NCBI GenBank assembly: GCA_020205615.1
Contig: CM035170.1
Location: forward strand, 115,180,213-115,244,212
Source of the DNA: Panax quinquefolius
Taxonomy: Eukaryota; Streptophyta; Magnoliopsida; Apiales; Araliaceae
Reading direction: 5' to 3'
Length of the DNA: 64,000 nt
The position numbers and the translations under genes were made by a program. Positions 10,774 through 22,443 of this stretch are shown in pieces (the stretch's first letter is position 1; the number at the start of each line of letters is the position of its first letter). The notes beneath the pieces were generated by a model. That model made no database searches. It saw only the letters and a program-made list of their open reading frames with translations, and was not told the DNA's origin.

Positions 10774-11818
10774 TTATATGTCCCTCATCTCCGCATCTCA
10801 GAAGCATCTAACGGACGATTGTTTCTCCTCTCCCTAGAATTTGTTTCGTGTCTTGGTCTTTATTCTACGCTTTCCGTCCATCGTTAAATCTTCTTTCTTG
10901 AAATTTCCACTTGAATCATTTCTTCTATTATTCTTGGCCATGATTACCACCGAAGTGGTTACCATTTCGCATGATAATTTCTTCCACGATGGTTATCATT
11001 GTTCAGATGACCGCTGTCACCGGTGACGATTATTATCGTGTTGTTGCTCGTTATCCTTCGGTTTGGTGGGCTCGTTATCGCAAGACCACTAACCGAGCCT
11101 TATTCACAACATCCTAATATAAACAAAGTTTGTGAGAAATGAGGTATTGACGTATTTCAGGTTTCAACCCTCACAGAAATATTCGTGTCATTTGTTCCTC
11201 ATTATCAACCAAATGGGATGCAAATCGGGATAACTCCGCAAACTTAGCTTCGTACTGTGACACGTTCATATTGTTTTGCTCCAGCTTGATGAACTCAACC
11301 TCCTTCATGTGACAAATACTTTCGGGAAAGTACTTGTCATTGAACAATTCTTAAAACTTCTCCCAAGACATCTTTAGTGCGGCAGTTTGAGTACGTTTTA
11401 CCAATTTCCACCAGTAATCTGCATCTCCTCGTAACATAAAGGTGGCAAAGGGAACCTTTTGCTCCTCAGAACATCCCAAGACATCAAATATCTAGGTGAT
11501 CTGCTTTATCCACGTCTCGGCCGTAAGTGGTTCTGGCTTTCCCAAAAACTCCGGTGATCCCAGCTCCTTGAACTACTTAGCGGTGACCAACTGTGGGTTG
11601 CCATTGTTTCCACCTACATTATGAACAGGAGTCACCCTCGTTTGGTGTTGCATGAATTCTAAAAAGCTCCTAAATGTACCGTCGTTCGTCATTTGGTCGG
11701 TGCCGTTGTTCACCTGAGGATTATTGCCATCCTGATTCACATTAACCTGGGTATTGATAGTTGGTGACTCAACGGTCTTATATGCTTCATTGCTTATCAC
11801 AACATTTTTAGATGCCAT
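10774..11818 (-). pseudogene. gag remnant of a type D element
   Basis: Reading the minus strand from the ATG at 11818, the protein starts MASKNVVISNEAYKTVESP and is open to 11573. After a frameshift it continues with the Retrotrans_gag blocks ITxIFDVLG (near 11490) and FNDKYFPES (near 11330), and reaches the first cysteines of a zinc knuckle near 10795. It stops at the end of the B LTR, so everything downstream of the knuckle is gone. It is more divergent from the A gags than they are from one another, which fits its separate LTR type. Confidence 0.8.
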
Positions 11819-11991
11819 TTTCAAACACTGCAACAAAACAAAGGTTAATTGACATGTCACATATTATGCCTATACTCAAACCGGCCAAATAAATACCAAA
11901 CAAACTTAGGTAGGACATACTAGCAAAGGAATTTCCCATCTCTCCCCTCCTAGTTCTAGTCTCACATTTTAGCTAGGGATCATATCCCTAA

Positions 11992-12003
11992 GCTCTGATA
12001 CCA
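11992..12003 (-). other. intact primer-binding site (type D)
   Basis: On the minus strand this reads TGGTATCAGAGC, a full 12-base match to the usual plant initiator tRNA-Met primer site. Two bases separate it from the LTR end. It fixes the orientation of the remnant. Confidence 0.9.
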
Positions 12004-12005
12004 AC

Positions 12006-12235
12006 TGTGACGCCCCCAAAATAGGTATACAACACCCATTCTGAGTCGCCAAATACATGGTACAGAAAGCAAACTATAACTTCAATAATACAATTGTCGT
12101 GCAAAATACGACAACACATACTATGAGTTTAAATACAAATATTGTCTTCTAGACAATATCCACACTCAAATAAGTCCTCATTACAATTATTCAAACACTA
12201 TTTTACATAAATAGTGAGGATCGCTAAAACATCTT
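12006..12235 (-). mobile_element. 3' end of a type D LTR
   Basis: On the minus strand it ends GGGGGCGTCACA. It is a close reverse-complement match to 46745-46975, including CATGTATTTGACGAC-like and GTCGTATTTTGCAC-like blocks. The rest of the LTR is cut off by the B' LTR that starts at 12236. Confidence 0.8.
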
Positions 12236-12902
12236 TGTAAAACCCCAACTTTTTGAATAAAGATGAATTTTCTATAAATATTATTTTGAATATTATGGAG
12301 TGAAATTGATATAATAGTTGTGGGTAATATTTATAAATTTTGCAAAATCACGCAAGTTGTTATATAATATTCGATTGGTCGGGGAATATTCGTTTTAACA
12401 GGAATATTAGTACAACGGCACAATCATTGGTGGACCCATTAAACGAAATTATTGTTTGGATTGAGAAAACGACAAAAATATTTTATGAAAATAACGGCGG
12501 AAGTTTTACTGTTAATCGTTGAAACACCCTGTTAAAGAAGTGCGAATACGCGTGGTTGCATAGTAGCACCAGTATTAATTATTGATGCTTAAGTGATAAG
12601 TCACTCAGCTTTTGTTGGTATTATTAATGTAATAATACGTAAAATCTTTTTATATAAAATAGAATACTTTTATAAAGTTATTCTATAAATAGAATATATT
12701 ATATTCTATTATGCATAAGTGTTATATAAAGGTTGCAGACAAGTGTTTTTGCATAAGTAAAATCTTTTATAAAGTTATTCGCTTTTATTAGATTATAAAT
12801 AGAATATATTATATTTTATTTTGCTTTAAATATGGATCGTCAGATTAAAGTAAATAAATCTCGAATTGCTCATGAGTTAGTTACTTATGCATTCCATTTT
12901 TC

Positions 12903-12910
12903 TATAAATA
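12903..12910 (+). promoter_or_regulatory. TATA box of the B' LTR
   Basis: TATAAATA followed by GAAGCTCATT. The same context appears reversed in the two solo LTRs (31634-31641 and 35573-35580). Confidence 0.6.
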
Positions 12911-13135
12911 GAAGCTCATTCATTCATTATTTTCTTACGAATTCAATTTGAAACTCTGTAGAGATAAACTATAGAGAGAAGAAGAAAGTATTCTCGCTAC
13001 TTCACTACTTATATATCCAAAGATTTTCTTCTTAAGGTAGGAAATATTATTTGTTGTATTCGTAAGGGGTGTTATTCGTTCTTATTCATGAAGGGAACTC
13101 ATTGTTATTCCATTGCTTATTATTCTCATTGGAAT

Positions 13136-13530
13136 AACTCAGTATACGCGGCTCTACCCTATACTTGGTGACATTCTTCTATTCCGCCTTTTCTATTCTC
13201 ATTGGAATATCCTGTTCAGGCATTTTACGCCGGGACTTCGATTCCGCCTTTATTATTCTCGTTGGAATATCCTGTCAGGCGCTTTTATGCTTAATTCTGG
13301 GTTCCGCTTTTATTATTATTCTTGGAACATCCTGTCAAGGCGTTTCTGCCGGGACTGATTCCGCCTTTATTAATATTATTGGAATAACTCTGCCTCATGC
13401 CAAGTACCGCATGCACGGGTGATTTCGTTGTTATTCCATTCTTTATTATTCTCGCTGGAACATCCCGCTTGGCATTGCGAATTTCACCGACTCGTTCCTT
13501 TATTTAGTATTCTATTGAATAACTCCGCTG
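13136..13530 (+). repeat. roughly 59 bp leader repeat array (B' LTR)
   Basis: Five to six imperfect copies with TTGGAAYATCC and GATTCCGCC or GGTTCCGC ends are interleaved with TTGGAATAACTC variants. The copy number exceeds that of the B LTR. Confidence 0.7.
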
Positions 13531-14626
13531 CATGGCACCGCATGCATGGTGATTTCTTTTTTGTTATTCCATTCTTTATTATACTCGGTTGGTTAAAGTT
13601 TTGACTTCTATACTCCATGAAATTAGTAGAATATCCTTGATATTTGCGGCTCATCCAAAGATCTTTTTATGGAAATATTCTTCTCGATCATTCTTGAATT
13701 TTACTCTACAAAGCAAAGATCATGTTGACAATTTGGACATTAGTAGTTCTTGGACAAATTAATTCTTGAACTTGTTTTATTGAATTCTTATATCATTGTC
13801 ATCATCCTCATGTTTATATTATGTTGAAAGTCATCTCGTATTTTGTAGTGCATAGATGGACTTGATATGATTATGATCGTGGATTATTCGGTGTAATCAT
13901 GACCGTAATGTTACAAATAATGTGGTAAAAGTTCTCATTGGCCTGTGTAGTGCATTGATGGACGATTGTTGGCATGATCATGACCATTAACGAATACACA
14001 AATATTCTTGGCCCGTAAATGCATGGATAATTGTGGTCGTGATACTAAAGAATATCCTTGGCCGTAGTGCAGGGGTGATTCGATGATGTGAAATATTTAT
14101 TAAGTTGAGTCTCAGCGATAATGATGATGTAAAACCTTTTAAATCATAAAAGATAGTAGATTTTATTTTCTACTTGACTCTTTTAATGGATTGCTTGTTC
14201 ACTGCGCAGCTTAAACTTGATGTCTATTATATTTTATCAGTTTAACATTGTTGGAGACTAATGATAATTTATTCTGCATTATCTTAGTTATAATATTTCT
14301 TACTGGGCTAGTTGAACGCACCCTTTCTTTCACTCTTCTCTTCAGGAAATGAGAATATAGCTGAAACGAGTCAGGGAATGGAGTGATGGTCCAGAGGATA
14401 GTATTAGTAGTCCTCACTATTCTGTGAAATAGTGTGATAATAATTATAATGAGAACTCCTTTTGAGTTTGTATAATCTCTAGTAGATAATATTTGTATTC
14501 AAACTCACAGCTTATGTTTGTCGTTGCATACCTGACAGTTGTATTAGTAAGTTGTATTTGAATTACGTACTATGTATCCGGCGACCCAAGATGGGTGATG
14601 TATACCTAATTTTGGGGCGCCACGGT

Positions 14627-14639
14627 TTGGTATCAAAGC
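14627..14639 (+). other. primer-binding site (B' element)
   Basis: TTGGTATCAAAGC differs at one base from the consensus TTGGTATCAGAGC. It lies three bases after the LTR end. Confidence 0.85.
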
Positions 14640-14799
14640 TTGGGATATGATCCTCGCCAAGATGTGAGACTAGAACTAGGAGGGAGAGACGGGAATTCCT
14701 TCGCTAGTATGACCTACTTAAATTTATTTTGTATTTAAATTGGTTAGTCATAGTTTAGAGATATTATGTTATATGTCAATTAACCTTTGTTTTGTGGCG

Positions 14800-15126
14800 A
14801 TGTCTCAAAATGACATCCAAAATGTTGAGAATAAGAATGGAGCACAAGAGACCGTTGAGTCTCCACATATCAATAATCGTGAGAATGTGCATCGTGGAGG
14901 CGATAATCCTCATGCAAAAACAACAACACCACCAATACTTGAATGATGGATTGTTCGTAGAGGCTTTATGCAATTCATGCAACCAAGCAAGCAGAAAGCC
15001 GCGATCTCATCCAAAATGTAGGTGGAAACACTTGAAACTCTCAGGTCACCGCTAAACAGCTTTAAGGAGCCTGGGACCACCGGAGTTTAAGGGAGAGCCA
15101 AAACCACTTATGGCGTAAGCATTGAT
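14800..15126 (+). pseudogene. gag start of the B' element, truncated
   Basis: The ATG at 14800 opens a 48-residue frame (MSQNDIQNVENKNGAQETVE) that resembles the type D gag start. It shifts frame near 14935 and ends in a GPPEFKGEPKPLMA-like block at 15126. There the minus-strand A element begins. The rest of this gag is not found on the other side of that element at 25168, where coding resumes only near the zinc knuckle. Confidence 0.8.
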
Positions 15127-17684
15127 TGTGACGCCCCCAAAATAGGTATACATCACCTATTCTCGAAGTTGTCAATACATGGTACGTAAACAACTACAAC
15201 TTTATTATTACAACCGTAAAATCGTGAGTTTGAATACAAATATTATCTTCTGTACAATATCTATACTCAAATAAATCCTCATCACATTTATTGATACATT
15301 ATTTTACAAAAATGGTGAGGACTACTAAACAATTCTTTCTAAAACCTTCATTCCATACCCCCAGGCTGCATCTTCGCTATATTCTCGCCTCCCGAGAAGA
15401 AAAAATGGAACAAAAAGAAAAGGGTGAGCTCAACTAGCCCAAGAAGAATATTATGACTAAGATAATATACAACAAATTATCGTTAGTCTTCAACAGGAAA
15501 AATCTAATAGAATACAATAGACAACAAATTTTAAATCAATATTCGCAATGGAAATAATAATTCATTAGAAGAGTTAAGTAGAGAATGCAAACTACTATCT
15601 TCTATGTATGAATTTAAAAGTTCATCGCCTATCTTTTATCCCCAGAACATCAATCAATATACATCCTGAATCAAATATTCATCTTTGCACTATAGGCCAA
15701 AGATATTCATCATTGGTCATGTTCATCTAAACACTGCTCATCTTTGCACTACTACCAAAGATATTCTTCAGAAATCATTCATCTTTGCACTACAGGGCCA
15801 AAGATATTCAATAATATCATCATTTAAGACCGAGGATGATGAAAATATTTTTAAAGAAACGAATCCAAAGGAAACAAAAATGAGAAGGATTAAGGATTAA
15901 GGATTCGTACTTTGTTTTATCCATGTTCAAAAATACCTCAAAAATGATCATAGTGGTGTAAAATTCAAGAATGATCAAAACATGGATACAATCAAAGCTA
16001 GTATCCGTAATAGATATTTTGGACAAAAAGAAGAAATTTAATTTTTCTATGAATAAAGGTCGATACGTGAATAAATAGTCAGATATGCGTGAATAGTAAC
16101 TCTCGCACCAAAAGATAGAAATTCCACAAAAACATCTTCACGCTTCATGAATAAGACTTTCGTGAATAAGAATCGTGAATAAAAGATCTCATGAATAAGA
16201 ACTCGTGAATAAGAACTCATGAATAAGAACTCATGAATAGTAACCCCGATATGAAAAAGTTCCAAATTTGATAAAAAGTTCCAACCAATATTTCAAAGAT
16301 AATGATATTGAAGAAATAATATCATTTGAGAAAAATTAACATCCCTTACCTCGAAAGATTAAGACTTCTAAATTTGAATACCGGGTATAGTCTTCAAGGA
16401 ACTTGCACCGCCTAACAATACTCAAAGTATACTCAAAATACTCACAAGAATACGCTTCGATAATATAGAGAGAAAACTTCAGCTTCGGTGTGATTTTCAA
16501 TTCTAACCCAAGACCCTATTTATAGAAAATGCTTAGAACACCAAAGCGTAAAATTTAATATAATATTAATATATATATTAAGATTTCTACGCCCACCTTT
16601 CTAGATCTGATCTCAGCTCATTATGCACATGTTGTAGCCCACAAAACAAACAAAAAAAAACGTTTTATTATTTAAAATATTTTAAACTTCCAAAATCAAT
16701 TATTTTGAGCTTCAAACTTCAATAATTCATAATAAATAGCCCTTCTATCGTAAAATTTCGAATCTCGCTAGTTTTTATAGGAAATTCAATTCTCTACAAC
16801 TTTGCGTAAGAAAGTTTTTCTAAATTCCAAACAAAATTGACCGAAATCCACAAACGGGATTTTACAGCTATAATCAAATTTCACTCAATAAATGGGGTCC
16901 AATCGACATGTTTAACATGTTTTAAACATTTATTGCAACAAAAATACTCTTCCTCCTCAGATACTCATATATCCCACATTCGTTGTAAAAATATCACCAT
17001 TATTATATTATTAAAATATAATAATATATTTAAAAGAATTATTTTATCGTAAAAAGATAAAATTTCAATTTTCAACAATTGTCACATTAAAATTTTTCTC
17101 CATCTATATCCACATAAAATCAATATTTTCCTCATCATATGAATCAATAATTAATTATTCACAAATAATATTACGTAATCACAATATCGACAACCAGCGC
17201 TTTCAGAGAGGGGCTTTCCAATAAGAATTTTTTCATCATGCATACCGCAATTAGGTGACCAAACCTCTTCTTAGATGTAACTTTCTAGTTATTGCCAATA
17301 ATGTTATCTAATAATATTATTCGATAATATGAATTATTGCTTCGATAATAAAAAATCTTATCGTGTAAATGACAATTATCAAACAACCGCAATATAAAAT
17401 ATCAACGCAGTTAAATTATTAACTCAATAAAATACCGAATAAGAATTATCGTGACCATTATTGAGTAGTGCCTTCTTACGTAAGAATCAACAATTGGTAC
17501 TGCATACCGTATCTTCTTTGTTTTAACCACCGGTATTTTAACATATTAATAATGTGAACAATTATTTTATTTTGAAGTATTTATATTTTACCCCTAACTA
17601 TCCACATTAATCACATCAACCCTTACTATTTCAAAATAATAAATAGAAAATTAAATTTCATTAATAATAAGTTGGGGTCTTACA
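15127..17684 (-). mobile_element. 3' LTR of the minus-strand A element
   Basis: On the minus strand it starts TGTAAGACCCC at 17684 and ends GGGGGCGTCACA at 15127, 2558 bp. The TATA box is at 16517-16524. Hairpin repeats lie at 15675-15813 and the GTTACTATTCATGA array at 16180-16250. Compared with its partner it lacks about 200 bp of U3 around 17535-17570. Confidence 0.9.
16517..16524 (-). promoter_or_regulatory. TATA box of an A LTR
   Basis: On the minus strand it reads TATAAATA followed by GGGTC, the conserved context in all A LTRs. Confidence 0.6.
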
Positions 17685-17699
17685 ACCTCCCTCCTTATG
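17685..17699 (-). other. polypurine tract of the minus-strand element
   Basis: On the minus strand the sequence ATAAGGAGGGAGGT lies directly before the LTR start, identical to 42781-42794. Confidence 0.85.
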
Positions 17700-17704
17700 A
17701 AATT

Positions 17705-19120
17705 TCGTCCTCGAAATCGACGTCGTGCACTGTGTTTTCAAAATGTGAGGATACCTCGCTTTCATTTCCGCTTCCAATTCCCGTGTCATTTCTCTATAGC
17801 ATGATTCCTCCACAAAACTTTAACTTGTGGTATGACCTTTCAAGCGTAGGACATGCTCCTTCCTATCCAAGATCTTGACAGTACCTCCTCATACGTTAAG
17901 TCTTCTGGCTATTTCGTCTTGGTTCTAATTCTATAACGTGGTTCGGTCTTTCACATATTTACGAAAGCATGATATATGAAACACATTATGAACACGAGAC
18001 ATACTTGGAGGTAACGCAAGTCTATAGGCTACATTTCCTACTCGGTCAAGAATTTGAAATGGACCAATAAATCGTGGATTGAGCTTTCCACTTTCCCAAA
18101 TCTTGTAACTCCCTTCCATGGAGCAACTCGCAATAATACATGATCCCCTACACTAAATTCCACGTCCTTTCGATGAAGATCCGCGATAACTCTTTTGTCG
18201 ATCTTGTGCCGCTTTGTATACGTTGTCGAATCATTTGGATCTTTTTCGTAGTCATACGTACTCAACTCGGGTCCCAACAAAGGTTGCTTCACCCACCTCG
18301 TCCCAACATACCTTGGAGAGCGACACTTTCGTCCCATATAATGCTTCAAATGGAGCTACACCTATACTTGCTCGATAACTGCTTGTTGTAGGAGAATTCC
18401 ACTAATGATAAATACTTATCCCAACCGCCCTTGAAGTCTAGGACACACGAGTCTTAATAAATCTTCAAGAGTTTGAATAGTCCTTTCGATTGTCCGTCCG
18501 CTTGAGGATGGTATGCCGAATCAATCGTAAAACTGCGCTCCCATAGCTTTTTGCAAGCTAACCCAAAATCTTGAAGTGAATCTTGGGTCACGATCCGAAA
18601 CTATGGATACAGGCATGCCATGCAACCTCACAATCTCATTCACGCATATACTAGCAAGACGCTCAAGTGAATAAGTCTCCGACGGCAAGAAAAATGAGCG
18701 TACTTGGTTAATCTATCAACAATAACCCAAATAGCATTGATGCCACGAGAAACCGTAGGAAGACCCGTGAACGAAATCCATGGTAATGTGTTCCCACTTC
18801 CATTTCGAATCTCAAGTGGTTGCAACGGACCCTTAGGTACTAGATGCTCCGCTTTACACGCCGACAAGTTAAACACATCGAGATAAACTTTGCAATCTCT
18901 CTCTTCATATTGTTCCACCAAAATGTATGTCAAGATCACGATACATTTTAGTACTTCCGTGATGGATTGCAAATGGTGTATTGTGTGCCTCCATCATAAT
19001 CTTGTACTTCAAATCGTAGTCGTTAGGAACACAAAGTCTAGAGTAGACTCAAGTATTCCTTCTTCATCAATTCTCGCTTAGGAATAGCTCCTTCTTGTAG
19101 ATTTCTTCTTCATATGCGAT
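17705..19120 (-). pseudogene. integrase and chromodomain-like tail remnant (minus A element)
   Basis: Reading downward, the zinc domain is near 18860-19080, the core ITMDF near 18775, SDRDPRF near 18580-18600, and the LVEFSYNN-like block near 18385. A clean stretch [24 protein letters not shown] ends near 18100, followed by [15 protein letters not shown] (near 18045-18090). The tail (YEEV near 17890, VKVLW near 17820) is broken and ends near 17705, just before the polypurine tract. Several frameshifts are present. Confidence 0.8.
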
Positions 19121-19179
19121 CATTTCCGGCCTGTGGGCTCGAAAGAACCTTAACTTTTTCTATTAAAGTCGACTCTACG

Positions 19180-20540
19180 CGTATACTTGACATCATCGCA
19201 CTCGCTCCTCGCGATATGATCTTCTACTCAACGCGTCCGCCTACCACGCTCGCTTTTCCAGATGGTATCAATAGTGTGGTCGTAGTCTTTCAATAGCTCG
19301 AGCCAATGTCATTTGCCAGCATGTTGAGTTCTTTTTTTGTGAAGAAATATTTAAGGCTTTTATGGTCCGAATATATCTCCACTTTCTCCCCATATGATAG
19401 TGCCTCCATATCTTTAAGCGCTGGCAAACGATCACCGCTAACTCTAGATCATGAGTAGGATAATTCCTCTCATACTCTTTAAGTTGTCGCGAGGCATAAA
19501 GCTATGACTTTCCCACGCCAGATGAGAACACATCCTAACCCTTTGCCTCAAGCATCGTCAGAGATAACAAATCCATCCGAACTAGATGGTATTGTTAGAA
19601 CAGTGCCAAAATAAGTCTCCTCTTAAGCTCTTGGAAACTTTTCTCGCATTCTTCGCTCCAAACGAATTTTGTATCCTTCCGAAGTTAGTCGAGTTAATGG
19701 AGTAGCGATTCGAGAAAACCCTTCCATGAATCTCCGATAATAACCAAATTTAAGCCCAAAAAGCTACGTATTTCATCCACCGACTTTCTTGCTGTCTCTA
19801 ACTTTGTATTGCTTCAATCTTCACGGATCAACAAATACTCCATGTTTCGACACCACGCGCCCAAGAAAAGCTACTTCTCGCCGTAACTCGCATTTCTTTA
19901 ATTTGGCATATAGTTTGTTTTCACGAAGCCTTTGAGTACCAAATTTCAAATGGTGCTCATGATCTTCACGACTTTTTGGAATATATAAGGATGTCATCAA
20001 TAAAGACAACAACAAAACGATCCAAATATTCCTTGAATACTTGGTTCATCATATCCATGAAAGTCAAGAGAGCATTAGTCATCCGAAAGACATGACTAAG
20101 AATTCATAATGCCCGTATCGAAGTTCTAAAGGCGCTTTGAATATCCTCGCCTAATCTTCAAATTGATGATATCCGTAACGAAAGATCAATTTTTGAAAAG
20201 AATTGTGCCCTCAGAATCGGTCAAACAAGTCATCAATACGAGGTAGAGGATACCTATTCTTGATGGTGACATGGTTCAATTCCCGATAGTCAATACAAAG
20301 TCGCATACTCCCCGCCTTTCTTCTTTACAAATAAAACAGAGCACCCCAAGGAGATGTACTAGATTTAATGAAACCGATGTCCAACAATTCTCGTAGTTGG
20401 ACCTTTAACTCCTCAAGTTCAATAGAGCCATTCGATATGGGGTTTTAGAAATGGGCTTTGTACTGTGTTCAAGATCAATAAAGAATTCAACTTCACGCTC
20501 GGGGTAGACCGGAAGTTCTTCTGAAATACGTCGGAAAGTC
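19180..20540 (-). pseudogene. RT and RNase H remnant (minus A element)
   Basis: The RT fingers (SKTPYRMA) end near 20410 and the [12 protein letters not shown] block is near 20250-20290. The catalytic region is damaged near 19985-20010: [13 protein letters not shown] is read where other copies have ILIYSKS. RNase H runs from about 19770 to 19190, with the [14 protein letters not shown] block near 19330-19375. Confidence 0.8.
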
Positions 20541-20559
20541 AATAACAACAGAATATTAT

Positions 20560-21090
20560 TTAAATTTGACGTGTCTTTATTCAAATCCATAACATGGGCT
20601 AAGAAAGCTTGACATCCGCTTTTCAATAAACGAATAGCTTTATGACTAGATATGATGGTGATTGATTTTAATGGTTTAGTTGCTTGAATTGCATAACAGT
20701 TGGTTAGAATATGAAAACTAACAACCTTACGAAAACAATCAATTTTGGCATGATGAGTAGTTAACCAATCAATCCCTAAAATCACATCAAAAGCAAGTAT
20801 CTTTAAAGAGATAGGGTCAATGGTAAGTAAGTGATGGTGCCAACTTGAATCAAACAAGATTTATAAATGATGGATGTGATGAAAGTTTCTCCTAACGGAG
20901 TTTCCACAGATAGTCAAAGTCTAATTTATCCTGAGTCAAGTTTAAACGCTGAGCACACGCAGAGAGATAAATGAATGGGTAGCACCCCAGATCAAGTAAG
21001 GTATAAACTTCGCAAGAATTTATAAATAGCTTACCCGTGATCACCTCGCTTAGGTTCCTCGCATTATGACCAAATCAACAAACGCCTTCT
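20560..21090 (-). pseudogene. protease remnant (minus A element)
   Basis: The motif region KLFINSCEVYTLL is near 20995-21035; the catalytic DTG/DLG block after it is altered. The second half is readable as a long open stretch (20560-20857) containing FDVILGIDWLTTHHAKIDC. It joins the RT region without a clear stop because Pol is one polyprotein. Confidence 0.8.
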
Positions 21091-21099
21091 TCCGAATCG

Positions 21100-22257
21100 T
21101 TGACTTTGACTTTTCCGGGATGATCTTTTGAGTCACCGTCCCTCATTAACTAGGTTTTCATTCTCAGATAATCTCGAGCGATATGTCCACCCTTTTCCAC
21201 AATTATAGCATACCTTGAATTGTTGTGGGCGCTTGATCGATATGTCCCTCTTTTCCGCATTTGTAATATACGACCGGTGGTCGCTTCTCCTCCCTTAGAA
21301 CCGATTCTTTCACGCAAGACCGCTGCCTTCACATGGTCATTGTTAAATCTCCTTTTTAAAATCTCCTCCCGACTCGCTTCTTCTATTTTCATGGCCATGA
21401 TTACCACCAGAGTGGTTACCATTTTGTCCGTCTGCTTTTTTCTCCGCCGGGTTATCATTATTCTGCTGATCGCTATCTCCGGCACGATCCTCGGTTGTGG
21501 TCCTCAAATGGCCGTACTCGTTATCTCGCTTCTAATAATTGAGCCCTGCTTTACAACATCCGAATAGAGAGAAAATTTATGAGAAATGAGATATTGACGT
21601 ATGCCCGTTTCAAACCTCTAAGAAACATCCGCCATCATACGCTCCTCATTCTCCACCAAATGAGGTGCAAACTCGATAACTCGCAAACTTTGCCTCGCAT
21701 CGAGACACCGCCATGTTGTTCTGCTTCCAATCTAATAAACTCCACTTCCTTCATATAGCGAACACTTTCGTGAAAGTATTTGTCATTAAATAGTTTTTGA
21801 AACGCCTCCCAAGACATGCCGAAAAGCACCGGATGGGTACGCTTCACGCACTCCCACCAATGAGTCCGCCTTCGCCACTTTAACATAAAGGTGGCGAATG
21901 GAACCTTCTGTTCCTCCGCATCCCAAGACATCGAATATCTTGGTAATTTGCTTGACCCATGTTTCCGCCATGATCGGATCTCGCTTTCCCTTAAATTCGT
22001 GGTCCCAACTCTTTGAATCGCTTGGTGTGGATAACCCGTGAATTGCTATCATTTCCTCCTCATATTTTGAACACGAGTCTCCTCGTCTCGATTTTGCATG
22101 AACTGCAAAAACTTCTAAACATCCCTCGCTCATCATCTCGCTTTCGGTGGTGTTGTTCACAGGGAGGAACATTGCCAACTTGCACGTATCGCTCTCCTTG
22201 TTGGTGAGTACAAAGGCCTCTCTGGCCTCATTTCCATTGTTAATATTCTCACGACAT
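21100..22257 (-). pseudogene. gag remnant (minus A element)
   Basis: The start ATG is at 22257. The central Retrotrans_gag blocks are clear: AETWVKQITKIFDVLG near 21925-21975 and WEAFQKLFNDKYFHESV near 21765-21815. Zinc-knuckle remnants are near 21170-21270. Three or more frameshifts split it, notably near 21930. Confidence 0.85.
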
Positions 22258-22429
22258 TCTCAAATACCGCCATAAAACAAGGGTTAATTAAGGAAATCAA
22301 TATATCACATAATATCCTTATATATCGACCAACTAAAAAATAAGCTTAGTAGGACACACTAGCGAAGGATTTACTCGCCTTTCCCTCCTAGTTCTATTCC
22401 CCGATCTCCGCCAGAGATCATATCCCTAA

Positions 22430-22442
22430 GCTCGATACTAAC
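22430..22442 (-). other. degenerate primer-binding site (minus A element)
   Basis: On the minus strand it reads GGTTAGTATCGAGC, with the same kind of alteration (TTAGTATCGAGC) as at 282-294 in element 1. The consensus is TTGGTATCAGAGC. That the same change appears twice, at the CAG within the site, fits the CNG pattern described in the findings. Confidence 0.75.
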
Positions 22443-22443
22443 C

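Larger units (their letters stand above)
12236..14623 (+). mobile_element. family B' LTR (5' LTR with PBS)
   Basis: It starts TGTAAAACCCC and ends GGGGCGCCAC before a primer site; length is about 2388 bp. U3 lacks the two arrays of the B LTR and is instead rich in AAATCTTTTATA and TAGAATATATTATATT. The TATA box is at 12903-12910. The leader repeat of about 59 bp is longer here than in B, and GTAGTGCA motifs recur near 13845, 13945 and 14065. Confidence 0.85.
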
